A stretch of 64,000 nt of DNA from Paraclostridium hominis. GTDB lineage: Bacteria > Bacillota > Clostridia > Peptostreptococcales > Peptostreptococcaceae. This document shows, piece after piece, positions 35,650 through 44,942 of the stretch. The stretch is from assembly GCF_014306135.1 (NCBI RefSeq), contig NZ_JACRWD010000007.1, positions 42,760-106,759 of the forward strand. Direction: 5' to 3'. The stretch's first letter is position 1. Every line of letters starts with the position of its first letter. A program made the translations under genes and the position numbers. A model generated the notes under the pieces. It saw only the letters and a list, made by a program, of their open reading frames with translations, made no database searches and was not told where the DNA came from.

Positions 35650-36813
35650 ATGGAAGAACTAAAGAAAAGTATTAATGAAATAACTAATGATAATATTGTT
35701 AAAGTAGTTATAAGTAATAAACTAAATAAAGATGTTGAATATAATAAAATCAATATTCAATTAAAAGAAAAAAATAATAAAGAATATTATCAAATAGAAA
35801 AATATACAGATAAACAAGTTTTTCATGAAAACATAGAAAAAAATATGTTAAATGAAAAGATGTTAGAATTTATAAATGGAAAGTATAAACAAGTAGGTGC
35901 TTGGTCTGAAACTAATACTTATGATTTAAAAATATCTAAAAAAGGTAAGATATTTTTAGGAAAGAAAAAAAGTGACAATAAAAATGTAGTTAATAAAAGT
36001 CATAATAGAGAAAAAAATTACATACTAAAAGAAGGTATGCTAATACAACCTTTAATAGATTTAGGTGTATTTACTAAAGAAGGTAAGGTTGTAAACTCTA
36101 AGTATGATAAATATAAGCAAATAAATAGATTTATAGAAATCATAGATGATGAAATAAAGAAAAATGATTATAAGGAACTTACTATATTAGATTTTGGTTG
36201 TGGTAAATCTTACTTAACATTTGTACTATATTATTACTTTGTTGAAATAAAGAAAATAGATGTTAAAATGATAGGTCTAGATTTGAAAGCAGATGTTATT
36301 AAAAAATGTAATGAGATAGCTAAAAAATATAAGTATGAGAATTTAACTTTTGAGCTTGGAGATATAAATGGATACAAATATACTGATAAAGTAGATATGG
36401 TTATAACATTACACGCATGTGATACCGCAACTGATTATGCGCTTTATAATGCTATTAAATGGAATGCTAAAATGATTTTTTCTGTACCTTGCTGCCAACA
36501 TGAGTTTAATGATCAAATAAGAAGTTCAGAATTCTCATTAATTACTAAATATGGGATTATAAAGGAAAGAGTTTCAGCTCTTATGACTGATGCAGTTAGA
36601 GGAAATTTATTAGAAGCTATAGGATATAAAACTCAATTACTTGAATTTATAGATATAGCCCACTCTCCTAAGAATATATTAATTAGAGCTTCTAAAGGCA
36701 ATATATCTAAAGATAAAAGAGAAAAATCTCTTAAAGAAGTTAATAATATTATAAATGAATTTAACTTAGAACCAACTTTACTTAAGTTATTAAAAAATGA
36801 TAATTTAATATAG
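35650..36813 (+). CDS. SAM-dependent methyltransferase (Methyltransf_32-like)
   Basis: A 387-residue protein with a class I methyltransferase fold in its C-terminal two thirds. SAM motif I is LDFGCGKSYLTF, followed by GLDLKADVI and the motif THACDTATDYAL-like block HACDTATD. A PCCQHE motif follows. This combination is typical of the METTL25-like/Methyltransf_32 family, thought to act on RNA; the bacterial substrate is not known to me. The first ~130 residues are family-specific. ATG 35650 follows AAGGTGTG; the ATG at 35632 lies upstream of that Shine-Dalgarno and is rejected. Confidence 0.85.
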   Translation: MEELKKSINEITNDNIVKVVISNKLNKDVEYNKINIQLKEKNNKEYYQIEKYTDKQVFHENIEKNMLNEKMLEFINGKYKQVGAWSETNTYDLKISKKGKIFLGKKKSDNKNVVNKSHNREKNYILKEGMLIQPLIDLGVFTKEGKVVNSKYDKYKQINRFIEIIDDEIKKNDYKELTILDFGCGKSYLTFVLYYYFVEIKKIDVKMIGLDLKADVIKKCNEIAKKYKYENLTFELGDINGYKYTDKVDMVITLHACDTATDYALYNAIKWNAKMIFSVPCCQHEFNDQIRSSEFSLITKYGIIKERVSALMTDAVRGNLLEAIGYKTQLLEFIDIAHSPKNILIRASKGNISKDKREKSLKEVNNIINEFNLEPTLLKLLKNDNLI

Positions 36814-36919
36814 TACATGTAACAATTTAGATAAATTGGCATATAAATTATTGTAAAAGTAAATTATATACAAATTTATCAGGTACTATATGTACTGGGC
36901 TTTTAATAAGCAGTGGATT

Positions 36920-36954
36920 AATCCATGGGATAGTTTTATACTTTCTCATGGATT
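36920..36954 (+). terminator. Terminator of the methyltransferase gene
   Basis: An 8-bp stem (36920-36927 with 36947-36954) with a larger loop, followed by a six-T run. Confidence 0.65.
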
Positions 36955-36992
36955 TTTTTATAGACTTAATAGCTTTAATTTAGGAGGTCAAT

Positions 36993-37865
36993 ATGAGAAG
37001 AGACAATTACAAAGAAGTTAAAAAGGTCTTGTGGGTTATTTTATTTGCAAACTTAATAGTAGCTTTTCTTAAGGTTATAGTTGGTTTTTTTATAAACAGT
37101 GCAAGTATTATTGCTGATGGTTTTCATTCTGTTTCGGATGCTTCATCTAATGTAGTTGGTTTAGTTGGAGTTAGACTAGCATCTAAACCTGTTGATAAAA
37201 AACATCCTTATGGACACTACAAGTTTGAGATTATAACTGGTATGTTTATTGGAGTAATGCTTTTATTTATGGGGATAAAGATAGTATTTAATGCTATTAA
37301 TAGATTTATAAATCCAGTTGATTTAACTATAACCAATGAAAGCTTAATAGTTTTATTGATTACATTAATTATAAATATATTTGTATCAACATATGAGTAT
37401 AAAAAGGGAAAAAAATTAAATAGTTATATATTAATTTCAGACTCTCTTCATACAAGAAGTGATATATTTGTTTCTATTGGGGTTATAATCGCTTTAGTTT
37501 GCATAAAAGTTGGATTTCCTATGATTATAGATCCTGTAGTTTCTATAGGAGTATCTATTTGTATATTTCATTCGGCTTATGAAATATTTAAATCTTCAAT
37601 TGAAGTTTTAGTTGATAGTGCAGTTATAGATGTAGACACTATTAGAGAAATTCTTAAAAATGAAGAAGACATAAAAGACATTCATAATGTAAGAAGTAGA
37701 GGAAGTGAAAATAATATATACTTGGATATGCATGTAATGGTAGATCCTTTTATTACTGTTGATGTAGCTCATGATCTAACTCATAGAGTTGAAAATTTAT
37801 TAAGAGAAAATATTAATAAAAATACTCAAGTTATAATTCATATAGAACCATTTTATGGAAAATAG
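36993..37865 (+). CDS. Cation diffusion facilitator (metal efflux) protein
   Basis: A 290-residue CDF transporter that exports divalent metals such as Zn, Fe or Mn by proton exchange. Six membrane helices are predicted. The metal site is visible as ADGFHSVSD in helix 2 and SDSLHTRSD in helix 5, followed by a C-terminal cytoplasmic domain with HNVRSRG and MHVMVDP. It has a Lys-Lys-His-Pro-Tyr-Gly-His segment after helix 2, typical of the family. Metal specificity is not certain. Single gene with AGGAGG. Confidence 0.93.
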   Translation: MRRDNYKEVKKVLWVILFANLIVAFLKVIVGFFINSASIIADGFHSVSDASSNVVGLVGVRLASKPVDKKHPYGHYKFEIITGMFIGVMLLFMGIKIVFNAINRFINPVDLTITNESLIVLLITLIINIFVSTYEYKKGKKLNSYILISDSLHTRSDIFVSIGVIIALVCIKVGFPMIIDPVVSIGVSICIFHSAYEIFKSSIEVLVDSAVIDVDTIREILKNEEDIKDIHNVRSRGSENNIYLDMHVMVDPFITVDVAHDLTHRVENLLRENINKNTQVIIHIEPFYGK

Positions 37866-37867
37866 GG

Positions 37868-37904
37868 AATAACCATAGGTTGATTTAAGCAACTTATGGT
37901 TATT
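37868..37904 (+). terminator. Terminator of the cation efflux gene
   Basis: A 15-bp stem (37868-37882 with 37890-37904, one wobble) followed by T residues. Confidence 0.85.
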
Positions 37905-37999
37905 TTTATAAATATTATATTACGTTTTTGTAAGTAATTATATGTATTATATATTGTATAATTAGAAAGTATGAAATTTAACTTAAAAAGGAGAAAATT

Positions 38000-38725
38000 A
38001 TGCCATTTACATTAGCGCACCCATCAGCAGTGGTATTTGTGAAAAATAGACATTTAAATTTAGTTGGATTGATATTAGGATCTATGGCACCAGATTTTAT
38101 ATATTTTTTATTATTTAACCCAAGTAGTAATTTAGGTCATACATTTACAGGATTTATAATATTAAATTTACCTATATGTTTCTTACTTAATTACTTAATA
38201 TTTAAATTTGTAAAAGATGCTTTTATAATCAATTTACCAACATTTTTATCAAAATACTATATTTATTTATTGAATTATAAAAATAATATAAAAAGCTTTA
38301 AAGAAGGCATAGTTTTTGCATATTCATGTATAATAGGAATGCTAACTCATATAATATGGGATGCATGTACTCATAAAACGGGATATTTTGTAGCTCATAT
38401 AAATTTTTTAAGAAATAAGATAGAAATATTAGGATTACAAATCCCTATATTTAAAATAATTCAGCATGGTAGTACAGTTATAGGTTTTATTATAATTATT
38501 TTATATTTTTATAGCATAAGAAAATTAAGTAATAAAAATTTAAATACAATAAATAATAAATTTAGGTATCATATAATAGCTATAATTTTTCAAATATTAA
38601 CTATTATTTTTAGTTATATAGTTTTTAAAAATTTTGGAATAGGAAGAATTGTAGTTACCTTTATAAATGGATTATTTATAGGATATTTAATATCATCTAT
38701 AATTTACAAACACAGTATTAAATAA
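38000..38725 (+). CDS. DUF4184 family membrane protein
   Basis: A 241-residue protein with about six membrane helices. The N-terminus MPFTLAHPSAVV and the GSMAPDF motif are the DUF4184 signature, and HIIWDACTH is a further conserved His/Asp block. Function unknown; the pattern of conserved His and Asp suggests a membrane-embedded hydrolase, which is inference. Single gene. Confidence 0.85.
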   Translation: MPFTLAHPSAVVFVKNRHLNLVGLILGSMAPDFIYFLLFNPSSNLGHTFTGFIILNLPICFLLNYLIFKFVKDAFIINLPTFLSKYYIYLLNYKNNIKSFKEGIVFAYSCIIGMLTHIIWDACTHKTGYFVAHINFLRNKIEILGLQIPIFKIIQHGSTVIGFIIIILYFYSIRKLSNKNLNTINNKFRYHIIAIIFQILTIIFSYIVFKNFGIGRIVVTFINGLFIGYLISSIIYKHSIK

Positions 38726-38815
38726 TATAATGTTAACTTTTTTGTAAGTGCTTGATTATATAATTTATTATTAATATAATTAAGATATAATAATTTGTGA
38801 ATAAGGAGAATTAAT

Positions 38816-39184
38816 ATGAAATTTACATTTTGCCATAATAACTTTAATGTATTAGATTTAGAAAAAAGCTTAAATTTCTATGAAAAAGCATTAGGACTTA
38901 AAGAAGTAAGAAGACATGAAGCAGAAGATGGAAGCTTTGTATTAGTTTACTTAGGAGATGGAGTAACTACTCATACATTAGAATTAACTTGGCTTAGAGA
39001 CTGGGATAGACCATATAATTTAGGAGATAATGAATTCCATTTAGCTTTAAGAGTTGATGATTTTGATGGAGCATATAATTTACATAAAGAAATGGGATGT
39101 ATATGTTTCGAAAATAAAGATATGGGAATATACTTTATAGCTGATCCTGATAATTATTGGATAGAAATATTACCTCCAAGATAA
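38816..39184 (+). CDS. gloA: Lactoylglutathione lyase / glyoxalase I
   Basis: A 122-residue VOC-fold enzyme. The four metal ligands of bacterial glyoxalase I are visible: H7, E56, H75 and E117. It detoxifies methylglyoxal as a thiol adduct; clostridia usually lack glutathione, so another thiol may be used. Single gene with AAGGAG and a terminator after it. Confidence 0.88.
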   Translation: MKFTFCHNNFNVLDLEKSLNFYEKALGLKEVRRHEAEDGSFVLVYLGDGVTTHTLELTWLRDWDRPYNLGDNEFHLALRVDDFDGAYNLHKEMGCICFENKDMGIYFIADPDNYWIEILPPR

Positions 39185-39199
39185 ATTAAATATGACGAA

Positions 39200-39239
39200 A
39201 AATAAGCTGTTTAAAGTTAAATCTTTAAACAGTTTATTT
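39200..39239 (+). terminator. Terminator of the glyoxalase gene
   Basis: A 17-bp stem with one wobble (39200-39216 with 39223-39239) and a T tail. Confidence 0.85.
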
Positions 39240-39301
39240 TTTATTTATAAGGGTATTAAACTTATAATATAGTAAAATTAATAGTTTAAGGGAGTATATA
39301 T

Positions 39302-39985
39302 ATGAAAAAAAAGAAAATAATTATAATAGTATTAATTATAATAGGGATTTTGTTTTTCTTTTTAGGATTTATAAATAATAAGCCTAAAGATATTGAAAAT
39401 CAAAATACTAGTATAAATAAAATAGAAGAAAGTCAAATTAGCGAAAATAAAACAATAAAGTTTTTAAAATCGGTATCTGGTATAAAAGCAAATAATATAG
39501 AACTAATAAACAACCCAGTGGGTGTTAAAGGCGAATTTTTAGTTCCACAAAAGTCTATATTAAATGGAGTAAATTATTTTTTAAAGGAAACTAAAAATGA
39601 TAAAATAAGTAAAGTTGATATAAATATAAATAAGAATGCAGTAAAAGCAAAAGTAAACTATAAAGTAACTAAAAATATTACTACACCTATAGAAGTTGAG
39701 GTAGTTCCATCATTAAATAAAAATAAAGATTTAATTTTAAATGTTAAGGAAGTAAAATTGCTAGATTTGAAACTATATAAATGGATAGTTGATATGGCAT
39801 TAAATAGTTTTATAAAAGATTGGTTCTCTAAAGATAGCAATATATCTGTTAAATTTAATGATGGAAGTGTAATAATAGATAAAAGTAATTTTAAAGATGT
39901 ATCATTAGAAAATATATCTTTAGATTCTAATAATTTGAAAATAAATATGATAATAGATTTAAATTATATATTAAATAAAAATTAG
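39302..39985 (+). CDS. Membrane-anchored hypothetical protein, YpmS/DUF2140-like
   Basis: A 227-residue protein with one N-terminal membrane helix (about 4-24) and an extracytoplasmic beta-rich domain. The organisation (anchor, linker, then paired beta strands followed by a helix and a final strand pair) resembles YpmS/DUF2140 of Bacillus. The similarity is by layout and weak motif agreement only. Function unknown. Single gene. Confidence 0.6.
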   Translation: MKKKKIIIIVLIIIGILFFFLGFINNKPKDIENQNTSINKIEESQISENKTIKFLKSVSGIKANNIELINNPVGVKGEFLVPQKSILNGVNYFLKETKNDKISKVDININKNAVKAKVNYKVTKNITTPIEVEVVPSLNKNKDLILNVKEVKLLDLKLYKWIVDMALNSFIKDWFSKDSNISVKFNDGSVIIDKSNFKDVSLENISLDSNNLKINMIIDLNYILNKN

Positions 39986-40070
39986 ATAAAGATGTTATTA
40001 ATCAGTATATATGTAATGATATGTTTAACTTAATAGAATATACGTTTAATTCAAATGAATAAAATTATTA

Positions 40071-40104
40071 AAATACCTTTTGATATTAATGTCAAAAGGT
40101 ATTT
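40071..40104 (+). terminator. Terminator of the YpmS-like gene
   Basis: A perfect 13-bp stem (40071-40083 with 40092-40104) with an 8-nt loop and T tail. Confidence 0.85.
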
Positions 40105-40225
40105 TTTATTTATAAAAATAGGAAGTTTAAAGTAAAACCTAAATTAAATGTAATATATAATTAGTAAAAATAAGTGTATAAAATTTAATTGTTTCATGAT
40201 GTAAAGGCTTTGTTTTTACATGTAT

Positions 40226-40271
40226 ATTGATAAAATCAATATTAGAACTTTTTGGTATTGATATTATCAAT
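40226..40271. promoter_or_regulatory. Paired operator: ATTGAT-N3-ATCAAT twice
   Basis: Two identical inverted repeats, ATTGAT-AAA-ATCAAT at 40226-40240 and ATTGAT-ATT-ATCAAT at 40257-40271, have centres 31 bases apart, about three helical turns. The second abuts the predicted -35 box. The position suggests an activator site, but a repressor is possible. Confidence 0.6.
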
Positions 40272-40300
40272 TTGTAGAAAATTTATATATATTGTAAGAT
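40272..40300 (+). promoter_or_regulatory. Predicted sigma-A promoter of the methyltransferase operon
   Basis: TTGTAG at 40272-40277 and TAAGAT at 40295-40300 with a 17-base spacer. The start codon lies 36 bases downstream of the -10. Confidence 0.5.
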
Positions 40301-40336
40301 GATTATGTAATATTTAACAAATAAAGAGGTGGAGTT

Positions 40337-41410
40337 ATGGAGTATAAAATAATTAAAGATCAAATGACCCCAAAAGAAAGGATGGAAGCTTTTGCAAAGG
40401 GAGAACCTATGGATAGAATTTTATGTTCTCCATTTTTAGGTGAAAGTGTTTCTTCTATATTTGGACATACGATATATGAGTACAACCATTCAGTGGATGC
40501 ACTTGTTGATGTAGCAGTTGGAAGTTTTAATTTATTTAGACCTGACAGCGTTGGATTTGGACCAGGTCTTCAAGGTATACCAGAGGCTATGGGAAGTGAA
40601 GTTACTTTTCCTACAAATAACACACCATATATAAGCAAACCTGCTATAAATGACTATAGTGAAATAGGCAAGTTAAAACCTATTGATCCATATAAAGATG
40701 GAAGAATAAGATACTTCCTAGAAGCTCTTAAAATAACTCAAGACAAGTTAAATCCTATGGTAAGTGTTGGAACTACTTGTGGAGGGCCTTTTACAACTGC
40801 ATCTTTTTTAAGAGGCACTGATAAATTTTTAAGAGATTTAACAAAAAATAAAGATAAGGCTCATGAGCTTTTAGAAATAGCAACCCAAAGTGTTATAAAT
40901 TATATAGATGCAGCTTGTGATATAGGACTTGCTCCAGGTATAGCAGAACCTAATGCATCTTCTACTATGATAAGTGAGAAAAATTTTGTAGAGTTTGCAA
41001 AACCGTATTTAAAAAGATGTATGGATAGAATAATTGAAAGAACTGGAAGTGGGACTACTCTTCATATTTGCGGAAAAACTAAAAAAGTGTGGGGGCATAT
41101 GGTTGATACTGGAATATCTAATTTAAGTTTAGATAACATAGATGATATAGGAGAGTTAAAAGATGCCTATGGAGATAAGGTTTGCTTAATAGGAAATGTT
41201 GATCCAGTTGATACAATAATGAGAGGAAGTATAGATGATATATATAATGAAGCAAGAAAATGTATAAAAAAAGCTCATGATAGCAAGCGTGGATTTATAT
41301 TAAGTACTGGTTGTGATGTTCCTATAGGAACAGACCCTAAAAATATTATAGCACTTATGGATGCTGCAAGAATATTTGGGGCATATCCAATTAACATAGA
41401 CAACTTATAA
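40337..41410 (+). CDS. Corrinoid-dependent methyltransferase, URO-D/MtaA-like (first)
   Basis: A 357-residue TIM-barrel protein of the uroporphyrinogen decarboxylase superfamily, in the MtaA/MtvA branch rather than HemE. The zinc site of methyltransferases is visible as HICGKT followed by a distal Cys (STGCDVP). Such enzymes move methyl groups between a corrinoid protein and a substrate or acceptor. First gene of a six-gene operon with tight spacing. It keeps full length, unlike the last URO-D gene in the operon. Methyl donor and acceptor are not predictable. Confidence 0.9.
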   Translation: MEYKIIKDQMTPKERMEAFAKGEPMDRILCSPFLGESVSSIFGHTIYEYNHSVDALVDVAVGSFNLFRPDSVGFGPGLQGIPEAMGSEVTFPTNNTPYISKPAINDYSEIGKLKPIDPYKDGRIRYFLEALKITQDKLNPMVSVGTTCGGPFTTASFLRGTDKFLRDLTKNKDKAHELLEIATQSVINYIDAACDIGLAPGIAEPNASSTMISEKNFVEFAKPYLKRCMDRIIERTGSGTTLHICGKTKKVWGHMVDTGISNLSLDNIDDIGELKDAYGDKVCLIGNVDPVDTIMRGSIDDIYNEARKCIKKAHDSKRGFILSTGCDVPIGTDPKNIIALMDAARIFGAYPINIDNL

Positions 41411-41423
41411 GGGGGAATTAGTT

Positions 41424-42101
41424 ATGGAAAATTCAAAAGAAATTTTATTAGATAAATTGGCAAAATGTGTTTTAGAAATGGAAGATGAAGAAGTTGTTGA
41501 TGTAGCAAATGAATATATAAAAGGTGAATTTGATGTTTATGAAGGAATATCTAAAGGGTTAGCTTCAGGAATGGAAGAAGCAGGGAAATTATATGAAGAA
41601 GAAGAGTATTATATACCAGAACTTTTATTATGCTCAGATGCTATGTATGAAGGAATAAATATATTAAAACCACATTTAAAAAAACATCAAACACAAGAAC
41701 ATTATAGAGCAGTAGTAGGAGTTGTTGAAGGAGATACTCACGATATAGGGAAAAACTTATTTAAAATAATGTTAGAAACATCAGGATTTGAAGTTTTTGA
41801 TTTAGGAAGAGATGTACCACCTGTAGATTTTATAAATAAAGCAAAAGAAGTAAATGCTGATGTAGTGGGTATGTCTACACTTATGACAACTACAATGGAT
41901 AATATGCAAGTAGTTATAGATTTATTAAAGAAAGAAAATATGCGTGATGATGTAGTTGTAATGGTAGGTGGAGGTCCTATATCACAAAGTTTTGCAGATA
42001 AAATTGGAGCAGATGGATATGCACATGAAGCTTCAAAAGCAGTAAAACTTGCAAAAGATTTAGTAGATAAAAAAAGAGGTATTCACAAAGAGGTGGTATA
42101 A
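41424..42101 (+). CDS. Corrinoid (cobalamin-binding) methyl-carrier protein
   Basis: A 225-residue protein of the MtaC/MtbC/MetH-like type. A helical cap (about 1-90) precedes the B12-binding Rossmann domain with D104-T-H106-D-I-G109, the DxHxxG motif whose His ligates cobalt. SxL (MSTLMT) and GG (VGGGP) motifs follow. It carries the methyl group between the URO-D-type enzymes on either side of it in the operon. Confidence 0.95.
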   Translation: MENSKEILLDKLAKCVLEMEDEEVVDVANEYIKGEFDVYEGISKGLASGMEEAGKLYEEEEYYIPELLLCSDAMYEGINILKPHLKKHQTQEHYRAVVGVVEGDTHDIGKNLFKIMLETSGFEVFDLGRDVPPVDFINKAKEVNADVVGMSTLMTTTMDNMQVVIDLLKKENMRDDVVVMVGGGPISQSFADKIGADGYAHEASKAVKLAKDLVDKKRGIHKEVV

Positions 42102-42102
42102 A

Positions 42103-43122
42103 ATGAATCCAAAAGAAAGACTATATAAAGTTTTACAAGGAAAGAAAGTAGATAGACCACCTTGTATATGTCCTGGTGGAATGATGAATATGATAATTGA
42201 AGATGTTATGGATATAGAAAATGTATCATGGCCAGATGCACATACAAATCCAAATATGATGGCAGATTTAACATATGGTATGTATAAAAATAAAGCTTTT
42301 GAAAATTTTGGAGTTCCATTTTGTATGACTGTAGAAGCAGAAGGTATGGGAGCTAGTGTTTATATGGGTACTAAAAATACAGAACCTAGAGTAACTAAGT
42401 ATCCGATAAATTCTTCAAAAGAATATAAGAAGTTAAAAAATATAAATGTAAATGAAGGTAGAGCCAAAGTAGTTATAGATGCTATTAAAATATTAAAAGA
42501 AAAAGATAAAGATGTACCTATAATAGCAAATTTAACAGGACCTGTTAGCTTAGCATCATCTTTACTTGAGCCTATGGTTTATTATAAAGAAATTAGAAAA
42601 AATCCAGGAGATGTCCATAACTTAATGAACTTTGTAACTGATAATCTTATAACTTTTGGTAAGGCTCAACTTGAAGCTGGAGCAGATATATTAACTATAT
42701 CAGACCCTAGTGGAACAGGTGAAATATTAGGTGCTAAAAATTTTAATGAGTTTGCAGCTTTTTATTTAAATAAAATTATAGATGAATTAAGTAATTATGC
42801 TGAAGGTGGAACTATAATACATATATGTGGAAGATTAAAAAGTATATATAAAGAATTAAATTCTCTACATAGTAATGCTATTAGTTTTGATTCAATAACA
42901 AATGTTAAACAGGTTAAAGAAAATGTTTCAAATAAAGCTATTATGGGAAATGTAAGCACATTTGCACTTGAAAACAGTGATAAAGTTAGTTTAGAAACTA
43001 TGTGTAATTCTTGTTTAGATAGTGGAGTAGATATATTATCTCCAGCTTGTGGAATAGGAGTTAGAACTAAACTTGATAACATAAAAGTTTTATTAGAATG
43101 TGCAAAAAATTATAATAGATAA
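42103..43122 (+). CDS. Corrinoid-dependent methyltransferase, URO-D/MtaA-like (second)
   Basis: A 339-residue URO-D superfamily protein with HICGRL and a distal Cys in PACGIGV, consistent with a zinc-dependent methyltransferase. It begins one base after the corrinoid gene stop, so translation is likely coupled. With the first gene it could form the pair of MT1 (substrate to corrinoid) and MT2 (corrinoid to acceptor), as in acetogen O-demethylase systems. Which is which is unknown. Confidence 0.9.
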   Translation: MNPKERLYKVLQGKKVDRPPCICPGGMMNMIIEDVMDIENVSWPDAHTNPNMMADLTYGMYKNKAFENFGVPFCMTVEAEGMGASVYMGTKNTEPRVTKYPINSSKEYKKLKNINVNEGRAKVVIDAIKILKEKDKDVPIIANLTGPVSLASSLLEPMVYYKEIRKNPGDVHNLMNFVTDNLITFGKAQLEAGADILTISDPSGTGEILGAKNFNEFAAFYLNKIIDELSNYAEGGTIIHICGRLKSIYKELNSLHSNAISFDSITNVKQVKENVSNKAIMGNVSTFALENSDKVSLETMCNSCLDSGVDILSPACGIGVRTKLDNIKVLLECAKNYNR

Positions 43123-43133
43123 AGAGGTAACTT

Positions 43134-44930
43134 ATGAGTTTTTTATACACGGGTGACAAAAGCTATGAGTTTGAAATAGGAAATAATCTTTTAGATATAA
43201 TACAAAGTCATAACTTGGGAATGGAAAGTCCATGTGGTGGAAAAGGTTTTTGTGGGAAATGCAAAATTAAAATATTAAGTGGAGACATAAATGATTTAAC
43301 TAAGGAGGAACTTAAGTTTTTAACTAAAGAAGAAATAGATAAAAATATAAGGCTAAGTTGCTTAGTTTATCCTAAGGGAGATTTATATGTGGAATTTTTA
43401 GATACTAAAAATATTAATCACAAAATATTAGTAGATGGGTATATGCCTGAATTTAAAAAAGAGCCAATTCTCAATAAAAGTACATATGATTTAGAAAAAC
43501 CGACTTTAGAAAATAATATGTCTTATGAAGATATATTAATAAATAATATAAATTGTGATTTAAAAGATAACTATGAAATATTAAAAGATATTCCAAACTT
43601 ATTTGAAAAAAATAAATTTACAAAGGTTTGTTTAGGAGAAAATTTAATAGGTTTAGAATGTGATGATACTAAAGATAAATTATATTCAATAGCTATAGAT
43701 ATAGGAACAACAACAATAGTTTGCTCTTTAATTGATATAAAAAATCAATTTGAAGTAAGCTCTGAAAGTGAAATAAATCCGCAAAAGGAATATGGTCTAG
43801 ATGTATTATCTCGTATAAACTTTATAAAAACAAAGGAAAATGGGTTAGATATATTGCATAAATGTATCATAGATTGTATTAACAAATTAATTGGGAAATT
43901 ATGTGAAAATAATAACATAAATAGAGAAAATATATACGAAGTTTCAATAGCTGCAAATACTACAATGATGCATATACTTTTAAATATTAATCCTATATCA
44001 ATAGGAAAATCACCATATGCACCAGTATTTGTAAAAAGTAAAAATATTGATGCGAAATCATTAGGTATAAATATATCAAGTTTTGGAAAGGTTTATTTAT
44101 TACCTGGGGTATCAAGTTATATCGGTGCTGATATTGTAGCTGGAGTATGTGTTTGTGATTTAAAAAATGTAGATAAAAATATATTATTTATAGATATAGG
44201 AACTAATGGGGAGATGGTTTTATCTAAAAAAGGAGAGTTAGTTTCTTGTTCTTGTGCAGCTGGACCAGCCCTTGAAGGTATGAATATAAGCTGTGGTATG
44301 AGAGCTGGAGATGGAGCTATTGAAAATGTAAAAATTGAAGATTCTATAAATTTAAAAGTTATAGGAGATAAGATTCCAAGTGGAATTTGTGGAAGTGGTA
44401 TAGTTGATGCTATAAGTGAATTAGCTAGATTAAATCTTATAGGAAAAACAGGAAGAATAGTTAAAAAAGAAAAGATTTTAGAAGATGATAAACTAAGTTA
44501 TTTAAGTGAATGTATAATAGATGAAAATAAAAAAAGAAGATTTGTATTAAATAAAAATACAAAAGAAATAGCTATTACTCAAGAAGATATAAGACAAGTT
44601 CAGCTTGCAAAAGGAGCTATACTTTCAGGTATTTATGCATTAGCAGATAAAGTAGGTATTAAAATAACTGACTTAGATGAAGTTATAATAGCTGGTCAGT
44701 TTGGAAAACACTTAAGTATTGATAGTTTAGTAGGTGTTGGTATAATACCAAAAGAACTAAAGGAAAAAATAAAATATATAGGGAACTCTTCAAAAACAGG
44801 AGCTATAATGAGTTTATTATCTAAAGATATTAGAGAGAGTATGGATAACATAGCAAGTGATATAGATTATTTTGAACTATCTACAAAAGATGGTTACGAA
44901 AGATTATTTACAGAGTGCTTAAAATTCTAA
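43134..44930 (+). CDS. Reductive activator of corrinoid proteins (RACo-like, ferredoxin + ASKHA domain)
   Basis: A 598-residue protein. The N-terminal [2Fe-2S] ferredoxin domain has C34, C40, C43 and C76. The C-terminal part is the DUF4445 ASKHA-type ATPase, with DIGTTTIVCS, LPGVSSYIGADI, DIGTNGEM and CAAGPALEG motifs. RACo enzymes use ATP to reduce inactive Co(II) corrinoid back to Co(I). Its position after the corrinoid gene fits this role. It is of the 2Fe-2S type rather than the 4Fe-4S RamA type. Confidence 0.93.
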   Translation: MSFLYTGDKSYEFEIGNNLLDIIQSHNLGMESPCGGKGFCGKCKIKILSGDINDLTKEELKFLTKEEIDKNIRLSCLVYPKGDLYVEFLDTKNINHKILVDGYMPEFKKEPILNKSTYDLEKPTLENNMSYEDILINNINCDLKDNYEILKDIPNLFEKNKFTKVCLGENLIGLECDDTKDKLYSIAIDIGTTTIVCSLIDIKNQFEVSSESEINPQKEYGLDVLSRINFIKTKENGLDILHKCIIDCINKLIGKLCENNNINRENIYEVSIAANTTMMHILLNINPISIGKSPYAPVFVKSKNIDAKSLGINISSFGKVYLLPGVSSYIGADIVAGVCVCDLKNVDKNILFIDIGTNGEMVLSKKGELVSCSCAAGPALEGMNISCGMRAGDGAIENVKIEDSINLKVIGDKIPSGICGSGIVDAISELARLNLIGKTGRIVKKEKILEDDKLSYLSECIIDENKKRRFVLNKNTKEIAITQEDIRQVQLAKGAILSGIYALADKVGIKITDLDEVIIAGQFGKHLSIDSLVGVGIIPKELKEKIKYIGNSSKTGAIMSLLSKDIRESMDNIASDIDYFELSTKDGYERLFTECLKF

Positions 44931-44942
44931 AAGGGTGATAAT

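Larger units (their letters stand above)
39986..40336 (+). other. Regulatory region of the corrinoid methyltransferase operon
   Basis: This 351-base gap holds a terminator (40071-40104), two copies of a spaced palindrome (40226-40240 and 40257-40271) and a probable promoter (40272-40300). I see no cobalamin riboswitch in it. Confidence 0.6.

Noticed and set aside
39986..40336. A cobalamin riboswitch before the corrinoid operon
   Set aside because: I looked for the B12-box and the usual stems and saw none; only the paired palindromes and a promoter.
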